DNA of 64,000 nucleotides. Origin: Deltaproteobacteria bacterium HGW-Deltaproteobacteria-8. GTDB taxonomy: Bacteria > Desulfobacterota > Desulfovibrionia > Desulfovibrionales > Desulfovibrionaceae. The position numbers and the translations under genes were made by a program. Positions 35,476-43,238 of this stretch are shown here, piece by piece (positions within the stretch are counted from its first letter, which is position 1; the number at the start of each line of letters is the position of its first letter). The notes below the pieces were generated by a model, which saw only the letters and a list, made by a program, of their open reading frames with translations, did no database searches and was not told the origin of the DNA. The DNA lies in assembly GCA_002840405.1 (NCBI GenBank), contig PHAR01000007.1, positions 262,271 through 326,270 on the forward strand, in the 5' to 3' direction.

Positions 35476-36834
35476 ATGTCTTCCCTGAGCGGCAGCGCGG
35501 ACGCCAAGGTCCTGCTCGACGCGGTTCGCCGGGCCGGAGTGGTGGGCCAGGGCGGAGCCGGATTTCCCACCCACGTCAAGTTCGAGACGCGGGCGGGAAC
35601 GGTCATCGCCAATGGCTGCGAGTGCGAGCCGCTGCTGTACACGGATCAGCACCTGATGTGTGCCCACGCCGGGCAGATCGTGCGGGCTCTCTGCGCGGTC
35701 ATGGCGGCAGTGGGCGCCTCCAGGGGGGTCGTGGCCCTGAAGTCCAAGCATGTCGAGGCGGCGCGGGCCCTCACGGGCCCGGCCGCCGCCGCCGGGGTGG
35801 AGCTGGTCCTCTTGGGCGACTTCTATCCGGCCGGAGACGAGCACATCCTGGTCCATGAAATCACCGGCCGCACCATCCCGCCCCTGGGGCTGCCCCGGGA
35901 GGTGGACGCCCTGGTCTCCAACGTGGGCACCCTTGTCTCCGTGAGCCAGGCCCTGGACGGCCTGCCGGTCATCCGCAAGACCCTGACCGTAACCGGCGAG
36001 GTGGCCCGGCCAGGGGTCATCGAGGCTCCTCTGGGGACCAGCCTGGCCGAGTGCCTGGATTTCTGCGGCGGGTCGGGCATCCCGGACCCGGTCTTCCTTG
36101 TGGGAGGGCCCATGATGGGCCGGTTCCTGGAGAACCGCGCGGCCCTGGAACAGGCGGTGGTCACCAAGACCACAGGAGGGCTCATTGCCCTGCCCAGGGA
36201 CTCGTTCCTGCATCAGGCGGCCACCCTTTCCCCCCAGGTCATGCGCAGGCGGGCGGCCACGGCCTGCATCCAGTGCCGGTTCTGCACCGACCTGTGCCCC
36301 AGGTATCTGGTGGGCCACGGGTTCGAGACCCACCGTGCCATGCGGGCCTTTGCCGCCGGGGCGGACGCCGGTCCTGAGACGGAGCAGGCCCTTCTGTGCA
36401 GCGAGTGCGGCCTGTGCGAGATGTTCAGCTGCCCCATGGGCCTTTCCCCCCGGCGCATCAACGCCCTGCTCAAGGCCCGCTTCCGGGAGCTGGGCCAGCG
36501 GCATCAAGGCCCGCGCGAGGTGCATCCGGAGCAGTCTGACCTGCGCCCCTTCCGCAAGGTTCCAACGGCGCGGCTGGCCGCCAGGATCGGCATCGGCGCA
36601 TACCTGGGCATCCACCCGGAGTTTCTGGGCGCGTGCAGCCCGAAGCGGGTGCGCATCCCCTTGAGCCAGCACATCGGAGCGCCGGCCCTGGCCAAGGTGT
36701 CGGTGGGAACCCAGGTGGAGCCCGGCGACCTCATCGGCGAGTGCCCGGAAGGGAGCCTGGGGGCGCATGTCCATGCCTCAATCCGGGGCGTGGTCGTTGA
36801 AACCGGCACATTCGTCGTCATCGAGGGGGCCTAG
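35476..36834 (+). CDS. PduS/RnfC-like flavo-Fe-S oxidoreductase of the microcompartment
   Basis: 452 aa. The N-terminal Rossmann/flavin region has GVVGQGGAGFPTHVK and ANGCECEPLLYTD as in RnfC and PduS. A SLBB-like domain follows, then two 4Fe-4S motifs (CIQCRFCTDLCP and CSECGLCEMFSCP) and a C-terminal barrel. PduS reduces cobalamin in the B12-dependent propanediol system; here no B12 enzyme is visible, so it more likely moves electrons across the shell, for example to regenerate NAD+ for the aldehyde dehydrogenase, perhaps with the PduT-like shell protein encoded next. Confidence 0.85.
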   Translation: MSSLSGSADAKVLLDAVRRAGVVGQGGAGFPTHVKFETRAGTVIANGCECEPLLYTDQHLMCAHAGQIVRALCAVMAAVGASRGVVALKSKHVEAARALTGPAAAAGVELVLLGDFYPAGDEHILVHEITGRTIPPLGLPREVDALVSNVGTLVSVSQALDGLPVIRKTLTVTGEVARPGVIEAPLGTSLAECLDFCGGSGIPDPVFLVGGPMMGRFLENRAALEQAVVTKTTGGLIALPRDSFLHQAATLSPQVMRRRAATACIQCRFCTDLCPRYLVGHGFETHRAMRAFAAGADAGPETEQALLCSECGLCEMFSCPMGLSPRRINALLKARFRELGQRHQGPREVHPEQSDLRPFRKVPTARLAARIGIGAYLGIHPEFLGACSPKRVRIPLSQHIGAPALAKVSVGTQVEPGDLIGECPEGSLGAHVHASIRGVVVETGTFVVIEGA

Positions 36835-36835
36835 G

Positions 36836-37393
36836 GTGAACGCTGGAATCCAAGCTGTCTGCATGGTCGAGTTCAACAGCATTGCCCTTGGCGTCAAGGC
36901 GGCCGACGCCATGATCAAGAGCGCACGGGTGACGCCGCTCCTCCTCAAGACCATCTGCCCGGGCAAATTCCTGGCCGGCTTCCACGGGGACGTGGCCTCC
37001 ACCCGGACGGCGGAACAGGTGGGGATCGAAGTCGGGGGCGCCGCAGCGGTGGACCATTTCCTGATTCCCAACATCAGCTCCCAAGTTCTGGCCGCCCTGT
37101 GCTGCGCCGTGGAGACCTCGCGCGGCCCGGCCGTCGGCATCATCGAGACCTTCTCCGCAGCCACCTGTGTGGCGGCCGCGGACGTGGCGGTGAAGACCGC
37201 CGCCGTGGACCTGATCGAGGTGCGTCTGGCCATGGGCCTGGGAGGCAAGGCCATCTGCTTCTTCCGGGGAGATGTGGCCTCTGTCGAGGCGGCGGCGGAT
37301 GCAGGAGCTGCGGTGGCGGCTCAGTCCGGGCTGCTGGTGCGCAAGGTGGTCATCCCGAGCATGGCCCCGGAACTTTTCCCCTACATCCTGTGA
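36836..37393 (+). CDS. BMC-T shell protein, PduT-like with Fe-S site
   Basis: 185 aa, two fused BMC domains (MVEFNSIALGVKAADAMIKS and AVGIIETFSAATCVAAADVA). GTG at 36836 gives the usual PduT N-terminus and starts two bases after the PduS-like stop. The loop LLKTICPGKF keeps the Cys that binds a central 4Fe-4S cluster in PduT trimers. It is the natural shell electron conduit for the adjacent PduS-like protein. Confidence 0.88.
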   Translation: MNAGIQAVCMVEFNSIALGVKAADAMIKSARVTPLLLKTICPGKFLAGFHGDVASTRTAEQVGIEVGGAAAVDHFLIPNISSQVLAALCCAVETSRGPAVGIIETFSAATCVAAADVAVKTAAVDLIEVRLAMGLGGKAICFFRGDVASVEAAADAGAAVAAQSGLLVRKVVIPSMAPELFPYIL

Positions 37394-37404
37394 AGAGGTG
37401 ACCA

Positions 37405-37770
37405 GTGGCGGACATGAAGAACAGACCTGAGGGCGGCGCGCTGGGCTTTGTGGAGACCCTCGGGCTGGTGGCGGCCATTGAGGTGGCCGATGCCATGGGC
37501 AAGGCCGCCAGGGTTCAGGTGAAAACGGTGTGCAACGCCGATGCCGGGCTCCTCAGCGTGGTTTGCGAAGGCGGGCTGGCGGCCTGCAGCGCGGCGGTGG
37601 ACGCGGGCAAGGCTGCGGCAACACGCATGGACCGGCTGCTGGGCAGCAATGTCATCGCCCGTCCGTATCCGGACACGCACGAACTGGTGACCAGCCGGAT
37701 ACCGCCCATGTTCCAGGTTTTGAAAGCTCCGGCCAACAAGACGGCCAAGGGCAAGCGCAAAGGCAAATAG
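37405..37770 (+). CDS. BMC-H shell protein with C-terminal basic extension
   Basis: 121 aa, GTG start. One BMC domain (GALGFVETLGLVAAIEVADAMGKAARVQ) with a Lys-rich tail ending NKTAKGKRKGK after about residue 95, absent in the first BMC-H. The tail may face outward or bind cargo or nucleic acid. A hairpin directly follows the stop. Confidence 0.9.
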   Translation: MADMKNRPEGGALGFVETLGLVAAIEVADAMGKAARVQVKTVCNADAGLLSVVCEGGLAACSAAVDAGKAAATRMDRLLGSNVIARPYPDTHELVTSRIPPMFQVLKAPANKTAKGKRKGK

Positions 37771-37813
37771 GCCGGTCCGGTCCAGACGCCAGACGCATGG
37801 ACCGGCGACCGGC
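37771..37813 (+). other. intercistronic hairpin after the second BMC-H gene
   Basis: Inverted repeat GCCGGTCCGGTCCA (37771-37784) with TGGACCGG.GACCGGC (37798-37813), 14 pairs interrupted by a two-base bulge, starting at the base after the stop. No T-run; probably stabilises the shell-protein message. Confidence 0.7.
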
Positions 37814-37911
37814 AGGCAAGACGCATGCCGCTCCCTCGGGAATAGGCCCGCCAGGGAGACACGGGATGCGCACGGGAGAATGGCCGCGCAAGGCGCGGCG
37901 GGAGGTCACGC

Positions 37912-38196
37912 ATGGAACTGGGCATAGTTGCCGGACAGGTTGTCTCCACGGTTCGCGACCCTGGTCTGCCGAATCTGAAATTTCTGCTGGTGAACATCGT
38001 TGACGCCCAGGGCAACGTCGTCTGCCCAGGGCAGGTAGCGGCAGACATCCTGGGCGCGGGCGAGGGCGAGATGGTGCTTCTGGTGCGAGGAAGCTCGGCC
38101 CGGGTCGTCATGGAGGCCAGAACCCCGCTTGACTTGAGCGTCATAGGGATTGTGGATCAGGTGACCTCCAGGGACACCGTCTTCTACAACAAGTAA
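37912..38196 (+). CDS. eutN: BMC-P shell vertex protein (EutN/CcmL family)
   Basis: 94 aa pentamer-type vertex protein: MELGIVAGQVVSTVRDPGL at the start, then FLLVNIVDAQGN, ADILGAGEGEMVLLVRGSSA and IGIVDQV. It closes the corners of the polyhedral shell. Preceded by a 141-base gap containing the hairpin just described. Confidence 0.93.
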   Translation: MELGIVAGQVVSTVRDPGLPNLKFLLVNIVDAQGNVVCPGQVAADILGAGEGEMVLLVRGSSARVVMEARTPLDLSVIGIVDQVTSRDTVFYNK

Positions 38197-38217
38197 GATT
38201 GGTGGAGGGCGGAGCGC

Positions 38218-39633
38218 ATGCGCAGCCAGCAAGTCGAGATGATCGTCGAAGAGGTTCTTAAACGCTTGGGCCAGGTCTCAGGCACGGCGGAGCCGACCCC
38301 CGGCGCCGGGGAGTGGGGAGTGTTTGAGCGCCTGGAGGATGCCGTGGCTGCGGCCGAAAAGGCCCGCAAAGGCATCGCGACCCTGGCCGTGCGCGAGCGG
38401 GTCATTGACGCCATCCGCCGTGCGGCGCGCATCAATGCCCGGCGCCTGGCGGAGATGGCCGTGGACGAGACGGGCATGGGCCGCGTGGAGGACAAGGTCA
38501 AAAAGAACCTGCTGGTGGCCGACCGCACTCCAGGGCCGGAGATCTTGTTCCCCAGCGCCATGTCCGGAGACATGGGCCTGACGCTGGTGGAGAACGCGCC
38601 CTGGGGCGTCATCGCCTCGGTCACGCCCTCGACCAACCCTGCGGCCACGGTGATCAACAACGGCATCAGCATGATCTCAGGCGGCAACGCCGTGGTTTTC
38701 GCCCCGCACCCAGCGGCCAAGCGCACCACCCAGGAGGCCATCAAGATCCTGAACAAGGCCGTGCATGAGGAGACCGGCGTCGGATGCCTGATGGTGTGCG
38801 TCAAGGAACCCACCATCGACGTGGCCCGAGAGCTGTTCACCTTCCCCGGCATCAACCTGCTCGTGGTCACCGGCGGCGAGGCCGTGGTGGCTGCGGCCCG
38901 GAAGGCCACCGACAAGCGTCTCATCGCGGCCGGGGCGGGGAACCCTCCGGTGGTGGTGGACGAAACCGCGGACCTGGTCCGGGCGGCCCAGGGAATCTAT
39001 GCCGGCGCCTCCTTCGACAACAACGTCATCTGCTGCGACGAGAAGGAGATCCTGGTGGTGGAGGCCGTGGCCGAAGCCTTCAAGCGGGAGTTCGTGGCCG
39101 CCGGGGCGCTGGAGATAACCCTGGCCCAGGCCGAGGCCGTGGCCAAGGCCGTGCTCCTGGACTATCCCGGCCCGGCCTGCCGCCCCAACCCCAAGTGGGT
39201 GGGCCGCGACGCTGTCGAACTGGCCAAGGCCGGGGGGTTCTCCATCCCGGAATCCTGTCGGCTGCTGTTCGTGGATGTGGGCCGCGACGTGGAGCACGTC
39301 TTCGCCCGCATCGAGCAGATGATGCCCCTGCTGCCGCTCCTGCGGCCCCAGGACTTCGCCGAGGCCCTGGACTGGGCCATGCGTCTGGAGCGCGGGTTGA
39401 AGCATTCCGCCGGCCTGTATTCCCGCAACATCGAGAACATGGACGCCATGGCCCGGCGGGTGAACACCAGCCTCTTCGTGAAAAACGGCCCCCATGTGGC
39501 CGGGCTTGGAGCAGGCGGGGAAGGCTGGGCCTCCATGACCATCTCCACCCCCACGGGAGAAGGGGTGACCAACGCCCGGAGCTTTGTGCGCCTCAGGCGC
39601 TGTACCCTGGTCGGCAACTTCAGGATCGTGTGA
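38218..39633 (+). CDS. microcompartment acylating acetaldehyde dehydrogenase with N-terminal targeting peptide
   Basis: 471 aa EutE/PduP-type CoA-acylating aldehyde dehydrogenase. Residues 1-20 (MRSQQVEMIVEEVLKRLGQV) form an amphipathic helix joined by a Pro/Gly-rich linker: a standard encapsulation peptide. Catalytic domain: SVTPSTNPAATVINNGI, FAPHPAAKR, and active Cys in FDNNVICCDEKE. Converts acetaldehyde from IslA to acetyl-CoA with NAD+ and CoA, for EutD to use. Paralogue of the aldehyde dehydrogenase at 17015-18415, which lacks the targeting helix. Confidence 0.92.
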   Translation: MRSQQVEMIVEEVLKRLGQVSGTAEPTPGAGEWGVFERLEDAVAAAEKARKGIATLAVRERVIDAIRRAARINARRLAEMAVDETGMGRVEDKVKKNLLVADRTPGPEILFPSAMSGDMGLTLVENAPWGVIASVTPSTNPAATVINNGISMISGGNAVVFAPHPAAKRTTQEAIKILNKAVHEETGVGCLMVCVKEPTIDVARELFTFPGINLLVVTGGEAVVAAARKATDKRLIAAGAGNPPVVVDETADLVRAAQGIYAGASFDNNVICCDEKEILVVEAVAEAFKREFVAAGALEITLAQAEAVAKAVLLDYPGPACRPNPKWVGRDAVELAKAGGFSIPESCRLLFVDVGRDVEHVFARIEQMMPLLPLLRPQDFAEALDWAMRLERGLKHSAGLYSRNIENMDAMARRVNTSLFVKNGPHVAGLGAGGEGWASMTISTPTGEGVTNARSFVRLRRCTLVGNFRIV

Positions 39634-39635
39634 TC

Positions 39636-40502
39636 ATGGCCCTTGACTGGAAAGAGGCAGAACGGCGGCTTGAACGGGCTGCGGCTATCCTGAACCAGGA
39701 GGAGCCGGTCCGCGTGCGCAGTCCGCTCAGCGTGGGCGTGGACCTGGGCACGGCCGACGTGCTGCTCATGGTCCTGGATGCGAGCGGCCAGCCTGTGGCC
39801 ACGTTCCTGGAATGGGCCGAGGTTGTGCGTGACGGGGTGGTGGTGGACTACATGGGCGCCGTGGACATCTTGCGCAGCATGGTGAACAAGGCCCGCAAGC
39901 GCACCGGCATGGAGATCACCCACGCGGCCACCTCCTTCCCTCCCGGGACAGACTCGCGCCTGTCCACCAACATCCTGGAGGCAGCCTGGCTTGAGGTGAC
40001 ACACGTACTGGACGAGCCCTCCTGCGTGGCCGGGCTCCTGGAGCTGGACAAGGCGGCCGTGGTGGACATCGGCGGCGGCACCACAGGCACGGCCGTGGTC
40101 CTGGACGGCCGGGTGGTCTTCAGTGCCGACGAGCCCACCGGGGGCCGGCACCTGAGCCTGGTCATCGCCGGGCACTACGGCATCTCCTTCGAGGAGGCGG
40201 AAGAGCTGAAGCGCCAGCCCGGAGCCCCGGGCATCCTCGACCTGGTCCGCCCGACCATCGGGCGCATCGCCGACATCGTGAACACGCACATCCGGGGCCA
40301 CAACGTGGAGCGGATAGTCCTCACCGGCGGCACCTGCTGCCTCCAGGGTCTGGCGGGCGTGCTGGAGTCCGAGCTCGGGCTGCCGGTCACCCTGCCTGTC
40401 CAGCCGCTCCTGCTTACCCCCCTGGCCATCGCCTCGCTGCCTCTTCATAATCTGGGACGCGGCGCATACACCAACCCAGGACCTACACTCGAAAGGGGTT
40501 GA
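39636..40502 (+). CDS. eutJ: EutJ-like actin/Hsp70-fold microcompartment protein
   Basis: 288 aa. The ASKHA ATPase-fold motifs SVGVDLGTADVLLMVLDASG, AAVVDIGGGTTGTAVVLDG and VLTGGTCCLQGLAGVLES are present, as in EutJ. Thought to act as a chaperone for BMC enzymes; function not proven. It begins two bases after the aldehyde dehydrogenase stop. Confidence 0.85.
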   Translation: MALDWKEAERRLERAAAILNQEEPVRVRSPLSVGVDLGTADVLLMVLDASGQPVATFLEWAEVVRDGVVVDYMGAVDILRSMVNKARKRTGMEITHAATSFPPGTDSRLSTNILEAAWLEVTHVLDEPSCVAGLLELDKAAVVDIGGGTTGTAVVLDGRVVFSADEPTGGRHLSLVIAGHYGISFEEAEELKRQPGAPGILDLVRPTIGRIADIVNTHIRGHNVERIVLTGGTCCLQGLAGVLESELGLPVTLPVQPLLLTPLAIASLPLHNLGRGAYTNPGPTLERG

Positions 40503-40506
40503 ACCA

Positions 40507-41430
40507 ATGAAGGTCATCGATTTCCGTTTCCGGCCCAACACGCAGCAGACCATCTCCGGCATCCAGAACAGCAAGATGTTCAAGGGGCTTTGCGAGAGCA
40601 TCGACTTCTCCAAGATGAAGCCGCAGACCGTGGAGGAGGTCGTGGCGGACCTGGACCAGCATGGCGTGGAGCGGGCGGTCATCACCGGGCGCGACTGCGA
40701 GACGACCTATGGAGCAAAGTCCAACAACGACAGTGTGATAGAGTTTGTGAGAAAATTTCCGGGCAAGTTCTTCGGGTTTGTCGGGCTCGACCCGCACAAG
40801 GGCATGAACGCGGTGTACGAGCTGCGGGCCGCAGTGAACGACCTGGGCATGCGCGGCGCGGCCGTGGACCCCTACCTGGCCCAGATCTACGCCAACGACG
40901 CCAAGTACTACCCCCTCTACGCCAAGTGCTGCGAGCTGGACGTGCCCATCGTCTTCACCACGGGGCCGGCCACCCTGGTGCCCGGGGCCATCATCGACCA
41001 TGTGGCGCCCCGCTACATCGACTTCGTGGCCCGGGACTTCCCGGAGCTCAAGATCGTCATCAGCCACGGCGGCTATCCCTGGGTCAACGAGGCCATCATT
41101 GTGGCCCAGCGCAACCGCAACGTCTACATCGAGCTTTCCGAGTACGAGTTCTCGCCCATGTCCGAGGCCTACGTCCAGGCCGCCAACACCATGATCGGCG
41201 ACAAGATCCTGTTCGCCAGCGCCCATCCCTTCGTGGACTTCCGGCAGGCCCTTCAGACCTACGAAAAATTGGCCTTCACTCCCGAGGTCCGGCGCAAGGT
41301 CATGTACGACAACGCCGCAAAGCTCCTGGGGCTCGGCGCCGCGACAGCCGCAAAGCCAACCGGGGACGGGGACATGCGGGAGACCGTGACGTCCATTGTC
41401 CGGGAAGTCCTGTCCCGCATGAACGTCTGA
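40507..41430 (+). CDS. amidohydrolase-2-fold protein lacking most metal ligands, with C-terminal encapsulation-like helix
   Basis: 307 aa TIM-barrel protein of the amidohydrolase_2 (ACMSD-like) family. The N-terminal metal motif HxH is RFR (MKVIDFRFRP, R7/R9). The barrel His expected in the HTG-type motif is Thr (IVFTTGP), and the final Asp of the GSDYP-type motif is Ala (FASAHPF). Only the His in ISHGGYPW (H187) remains. The fold is otherwise intact up to NAAKLLGL. Residues 278-307 form a Gly/Pro/Ala-rich linker plus a helix (RETVTSIVREVLSRMNV) similar to the aldehyde dehydrogenase targeting helix (VEMIVEEVLKRLG). It is probably a lumen protein of unknown, possibly non-hydrolytic, function. 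It starts five bases after eutJ. Confidence 0.75.
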   Translation: MKVIDFRFRPNTQQTISGIQNSKMFKGLCESIDFSKMKPQTVEEVVADLDQHGVERAVITGRDCETTYGAKSNNDSVIEFVRKFPGKFFGFVGLDPHKGMNAVYELRAAVNDLGMRGAAVDPYLAQIYANDAKYYPLYAKCCELDVPIVFTTGPATLVPGAIIDHVAPRYIDFVARDFPELKIVISHGGYPWVNEAIIVAQRNRNVYIELSEYEFSPMSEAYVQAANTMIGDKILFASAHPFVDFRQALQTYEKLAFTPEVRRKVMYDNAAKLLGLGAATAAKPTGDGDMRETVTSIVREVLSRMNV

Positions 41431-41507
41431 GACGGGCAGAGCCTGTTCAGCCTGAATCGGCCCAAAGCGCCGGGGCGGTTGGGATCAGTGCATAAACGGA
41501 GGCGCAA

Positions 41508-42236
41508 ATGTCAGGAATCATCCTGGCCATGGTTGGCTGGGGACTCGGCGGGTTTTTCAACGGAATAGCGGGCTTCGGCGCCGCCCTGGTGGCCATGCCC
41601 ATCCTCGCCTGCGGCATCGACATGGCCCTTGCCGTGCCTTGCGCCGGGCTGATGGTGCTGGCCCTGAACGTCCAGATGGCCTGGAGCTATCGCCAGCACC
41701 TCGTCACCACGGGTATCCGGCCGTTGCTCGTGGGAGCCCTGCCAGGCGCCCTGGCCGGGGCGCTGCTCTTGCGCTTTGTTTCCGAATCCGGCCTGCGGCT
41801 GGGCCTGGGCCTACTGCTCTTATGCTATGGTTTGTGGGGGCTGTACTCCCGCCGTCTGCAGCGCAGGAACGTCCACGCCGTGTGGGGCATGCTCGCCGGA
41901 TTTTTCTCCACCAGCTTCGGCACGGCTTACGGCATCAACGGTCCTCCCCTGGCGGTGTACCTGTCCATGCGAGGGGGCACCCAGAGCGAGACCAAGGCGG
42001 CGCTGGGCGTCTTCTTCATTGTCAGCGGGCTGTTCATCGTCGCGGCCCAGGCCCTTGCCGGCGTGCATTCCCTCCAGGCGGTCATGCTCTTCGCCTCGGC
42101 GCTTCCCGCTGTGCTGCTTGGCGGCTGGGCAGGCATACGGTTTTCGGCCGGGGTCAACGACGTGAACTTTCATCGGGCGCTTCACATAATGCTGTTGCTT
42201 ATGGGGGCAAACATGGTCCGCCTGTCCATTTCCTAG
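41508..42236 (+). CDS. TauE/SafE-family membrane permease
   Basis: 242 aa with eight or so hydrophobic segments (MSGIILAMVGWGLGGFFNGI at the start); typical TauE/SafE layout and length. Members are proposed sulfite or sulfonate-related exporters. Last gene of the BMC operon, 77 bases after the amidohydrolase-fold gene. Here it might release excess sulfite from isethionate cleavage or move a sulfonate; direction is not readable from sequence. Confidence 0.82.
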   Translation: MSGIILAMVGWGLGGFFNGIAGFGAALVAMPILACGIDMALAVPCAGLMVLALNVQMAWSYRQHLVTTGIRPLLVGALPGALAGALLLRFVSESGLRLGLGLLLLCYGLWGLYSRRLQRRNVHAVWGMLAGFFSTSFGTAYGINGPPLAVYLSMRGGTQSETKAALGVFFIVSGLFIVAAQALAGVHSLQAVMLFASALPAVLLGGWAGIRFSAGVNDVNFHRALHIMLLLMGANMVRLSIS

Positions 42237-42533
42237 TCCGGAAGAGAGGAATATCCCTCACCCCCTGGCAAACCTCAGATTTCTCACCACGTCCGTGAAC
42301 TCTGACCCTCACCAGCAGAGCCAACGCACCCGCCGCATTTGATACAAGGCGGGATCGTTCGGCCTGTACCAAGCACTATGATCCCGGCAAGGTCTCTCCC
42401 TGACGCCGGCCCGATGCGTGCAGCGGCGAAGACCACGGAAGCAGGCATGCATTCCCTGCGCGGCACTCGCGTCGAATTGGGGAATGTGTTCAGCAGCTGT
42501 GCCACGACACTTAGACTTACCCAGGGGAGAGCC

Positions 42534-42569
42534 GGGACATAGCGGGATATTGCGGGACAGGAAGGGACA
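42534..42569. repeat. four GGGAYA repeats with exact 10-bp period
   Basis: GGGACA, GGGATA, GGGACA and GGGACA begin at 42534, 42544, 42554 and 42564, one helical turn apart. Position near the expected left end of a Mu-like genome suggests a transposase or accessory-protein binding array. Confidence 0.55.
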
Positions 42570-42650
42570 AGAACGCCAACAATGACAACGGAATTCTGGC
42601 GTACGAGATGGGAATTAGTGAGGGGGAAAAGCTTCGCGGAAGATGACGGT

Positions 42651-42694
42651 TAGTTTTGCTCAAGCTCAAATGGGCGACGCATAGTTTTGCTCAA
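42651..42694. repeat. 13-bp direct repeat TAGTTTTGCTCAA, two copies
   Basis: Copies at 42651-42663 and 42682-42694, 31 bases apart (three helical turns), at the outer edge of the prophage gene set. Candidate transposase-binding sites of the left end. Confidence 0.55.
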
Positions 42695-42695
42695 A

Positions 42696-43238
42696 TCACT
42701 TCAGCGGCAATACCAGGTTGTGGTCAGTTGCCCCTGGGATCACCTTATCCATGAATAGCTCCTGGCAAGACGCCTTCCAAATGGTAAGCGTGCTGCCATC
42801 ATCCGAGATGCACAGCCAGCAGTTGTGCCCCCATGACCGGTACTCAGCGGGGAAATGACCAGGCTCCTCCGTCACTTTGAATTTCAGCGCAGTCGAGCAC
42901 TCAGGAAACTGCTCGACGCCTTTGAATTCCAGAGAGGACCAGTATTTTGTCAGGCCTGGACATTGCGCAAGGATGCGCGGCCATGCGGCCTGAATGCGCG
43001 CCGAGTCCTGAGGTGTAACGTCTGACATTGCAGGCAGCGGTGGTGATTTCTTGCTCTGCCCGCCAGAGGTGTTCCAAGCCACTACCCCGGTGATGAGCGC
43101 GAACAAAACAAAAAAGACCTTCAGGAATGCGAGATTCCTTCGGGTCAGTGTTGCTTTGTTCTGAGTGAGAAGCTCCGGCTTGGTCATCGCGATGACGAGG
43201 CCGAGAACTCCAAGGACAGGGAACAGCCAACTGGTCAT
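42696..43238 (-). CDS. unknown membrane protein coupled to the prophage repressor
   Basis: 180 aa. Two N-terminal hydrophobic segments (SWLFPVLGVLGLVIAM and LAFLKVFFVLFALITGVVAW) precede a soluble domain with four Cys, two of them in NCWLCISDD. No family recognised. Its ATG overlaps the repressor stop by four bases, so both are expressed together from the lysogenic promoter. Genes expressed with the repressor in lysogens often serve superinfection exclusion or phage defence; this is inference. Confidence 0.7.
   Translation of the reverse strand: MTSWLFPVLGVLGLVIAMTKPELLTQNKATLTRRNLAFLKVFFVLFALITGVVAWNTSGGQSKKSPPLPAMSDVTPQDSARIQAAWPRILAQCPGLTKYWSSLEFKGVEQFPECSTALKFKVTEEPGHFPAEYRSWGHNCWLCISDDGSTLTIWKASCQELFMDKVIPGATDHNLVLPLK

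Larger units (their letters stand above)
42237..42695. other. gap at the host-prophage junction
   Basis: No credible gene. It contains a 10-bp-phased GGGAYA repeat block (42534-42569) and a pair of 13-bp direct repeats (42651-42694), listed separately. The left end of the Mu-like prophage probably lies between about 42240 and 42650. The exact base cannot be set without the right end. Confidence 0.55.
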
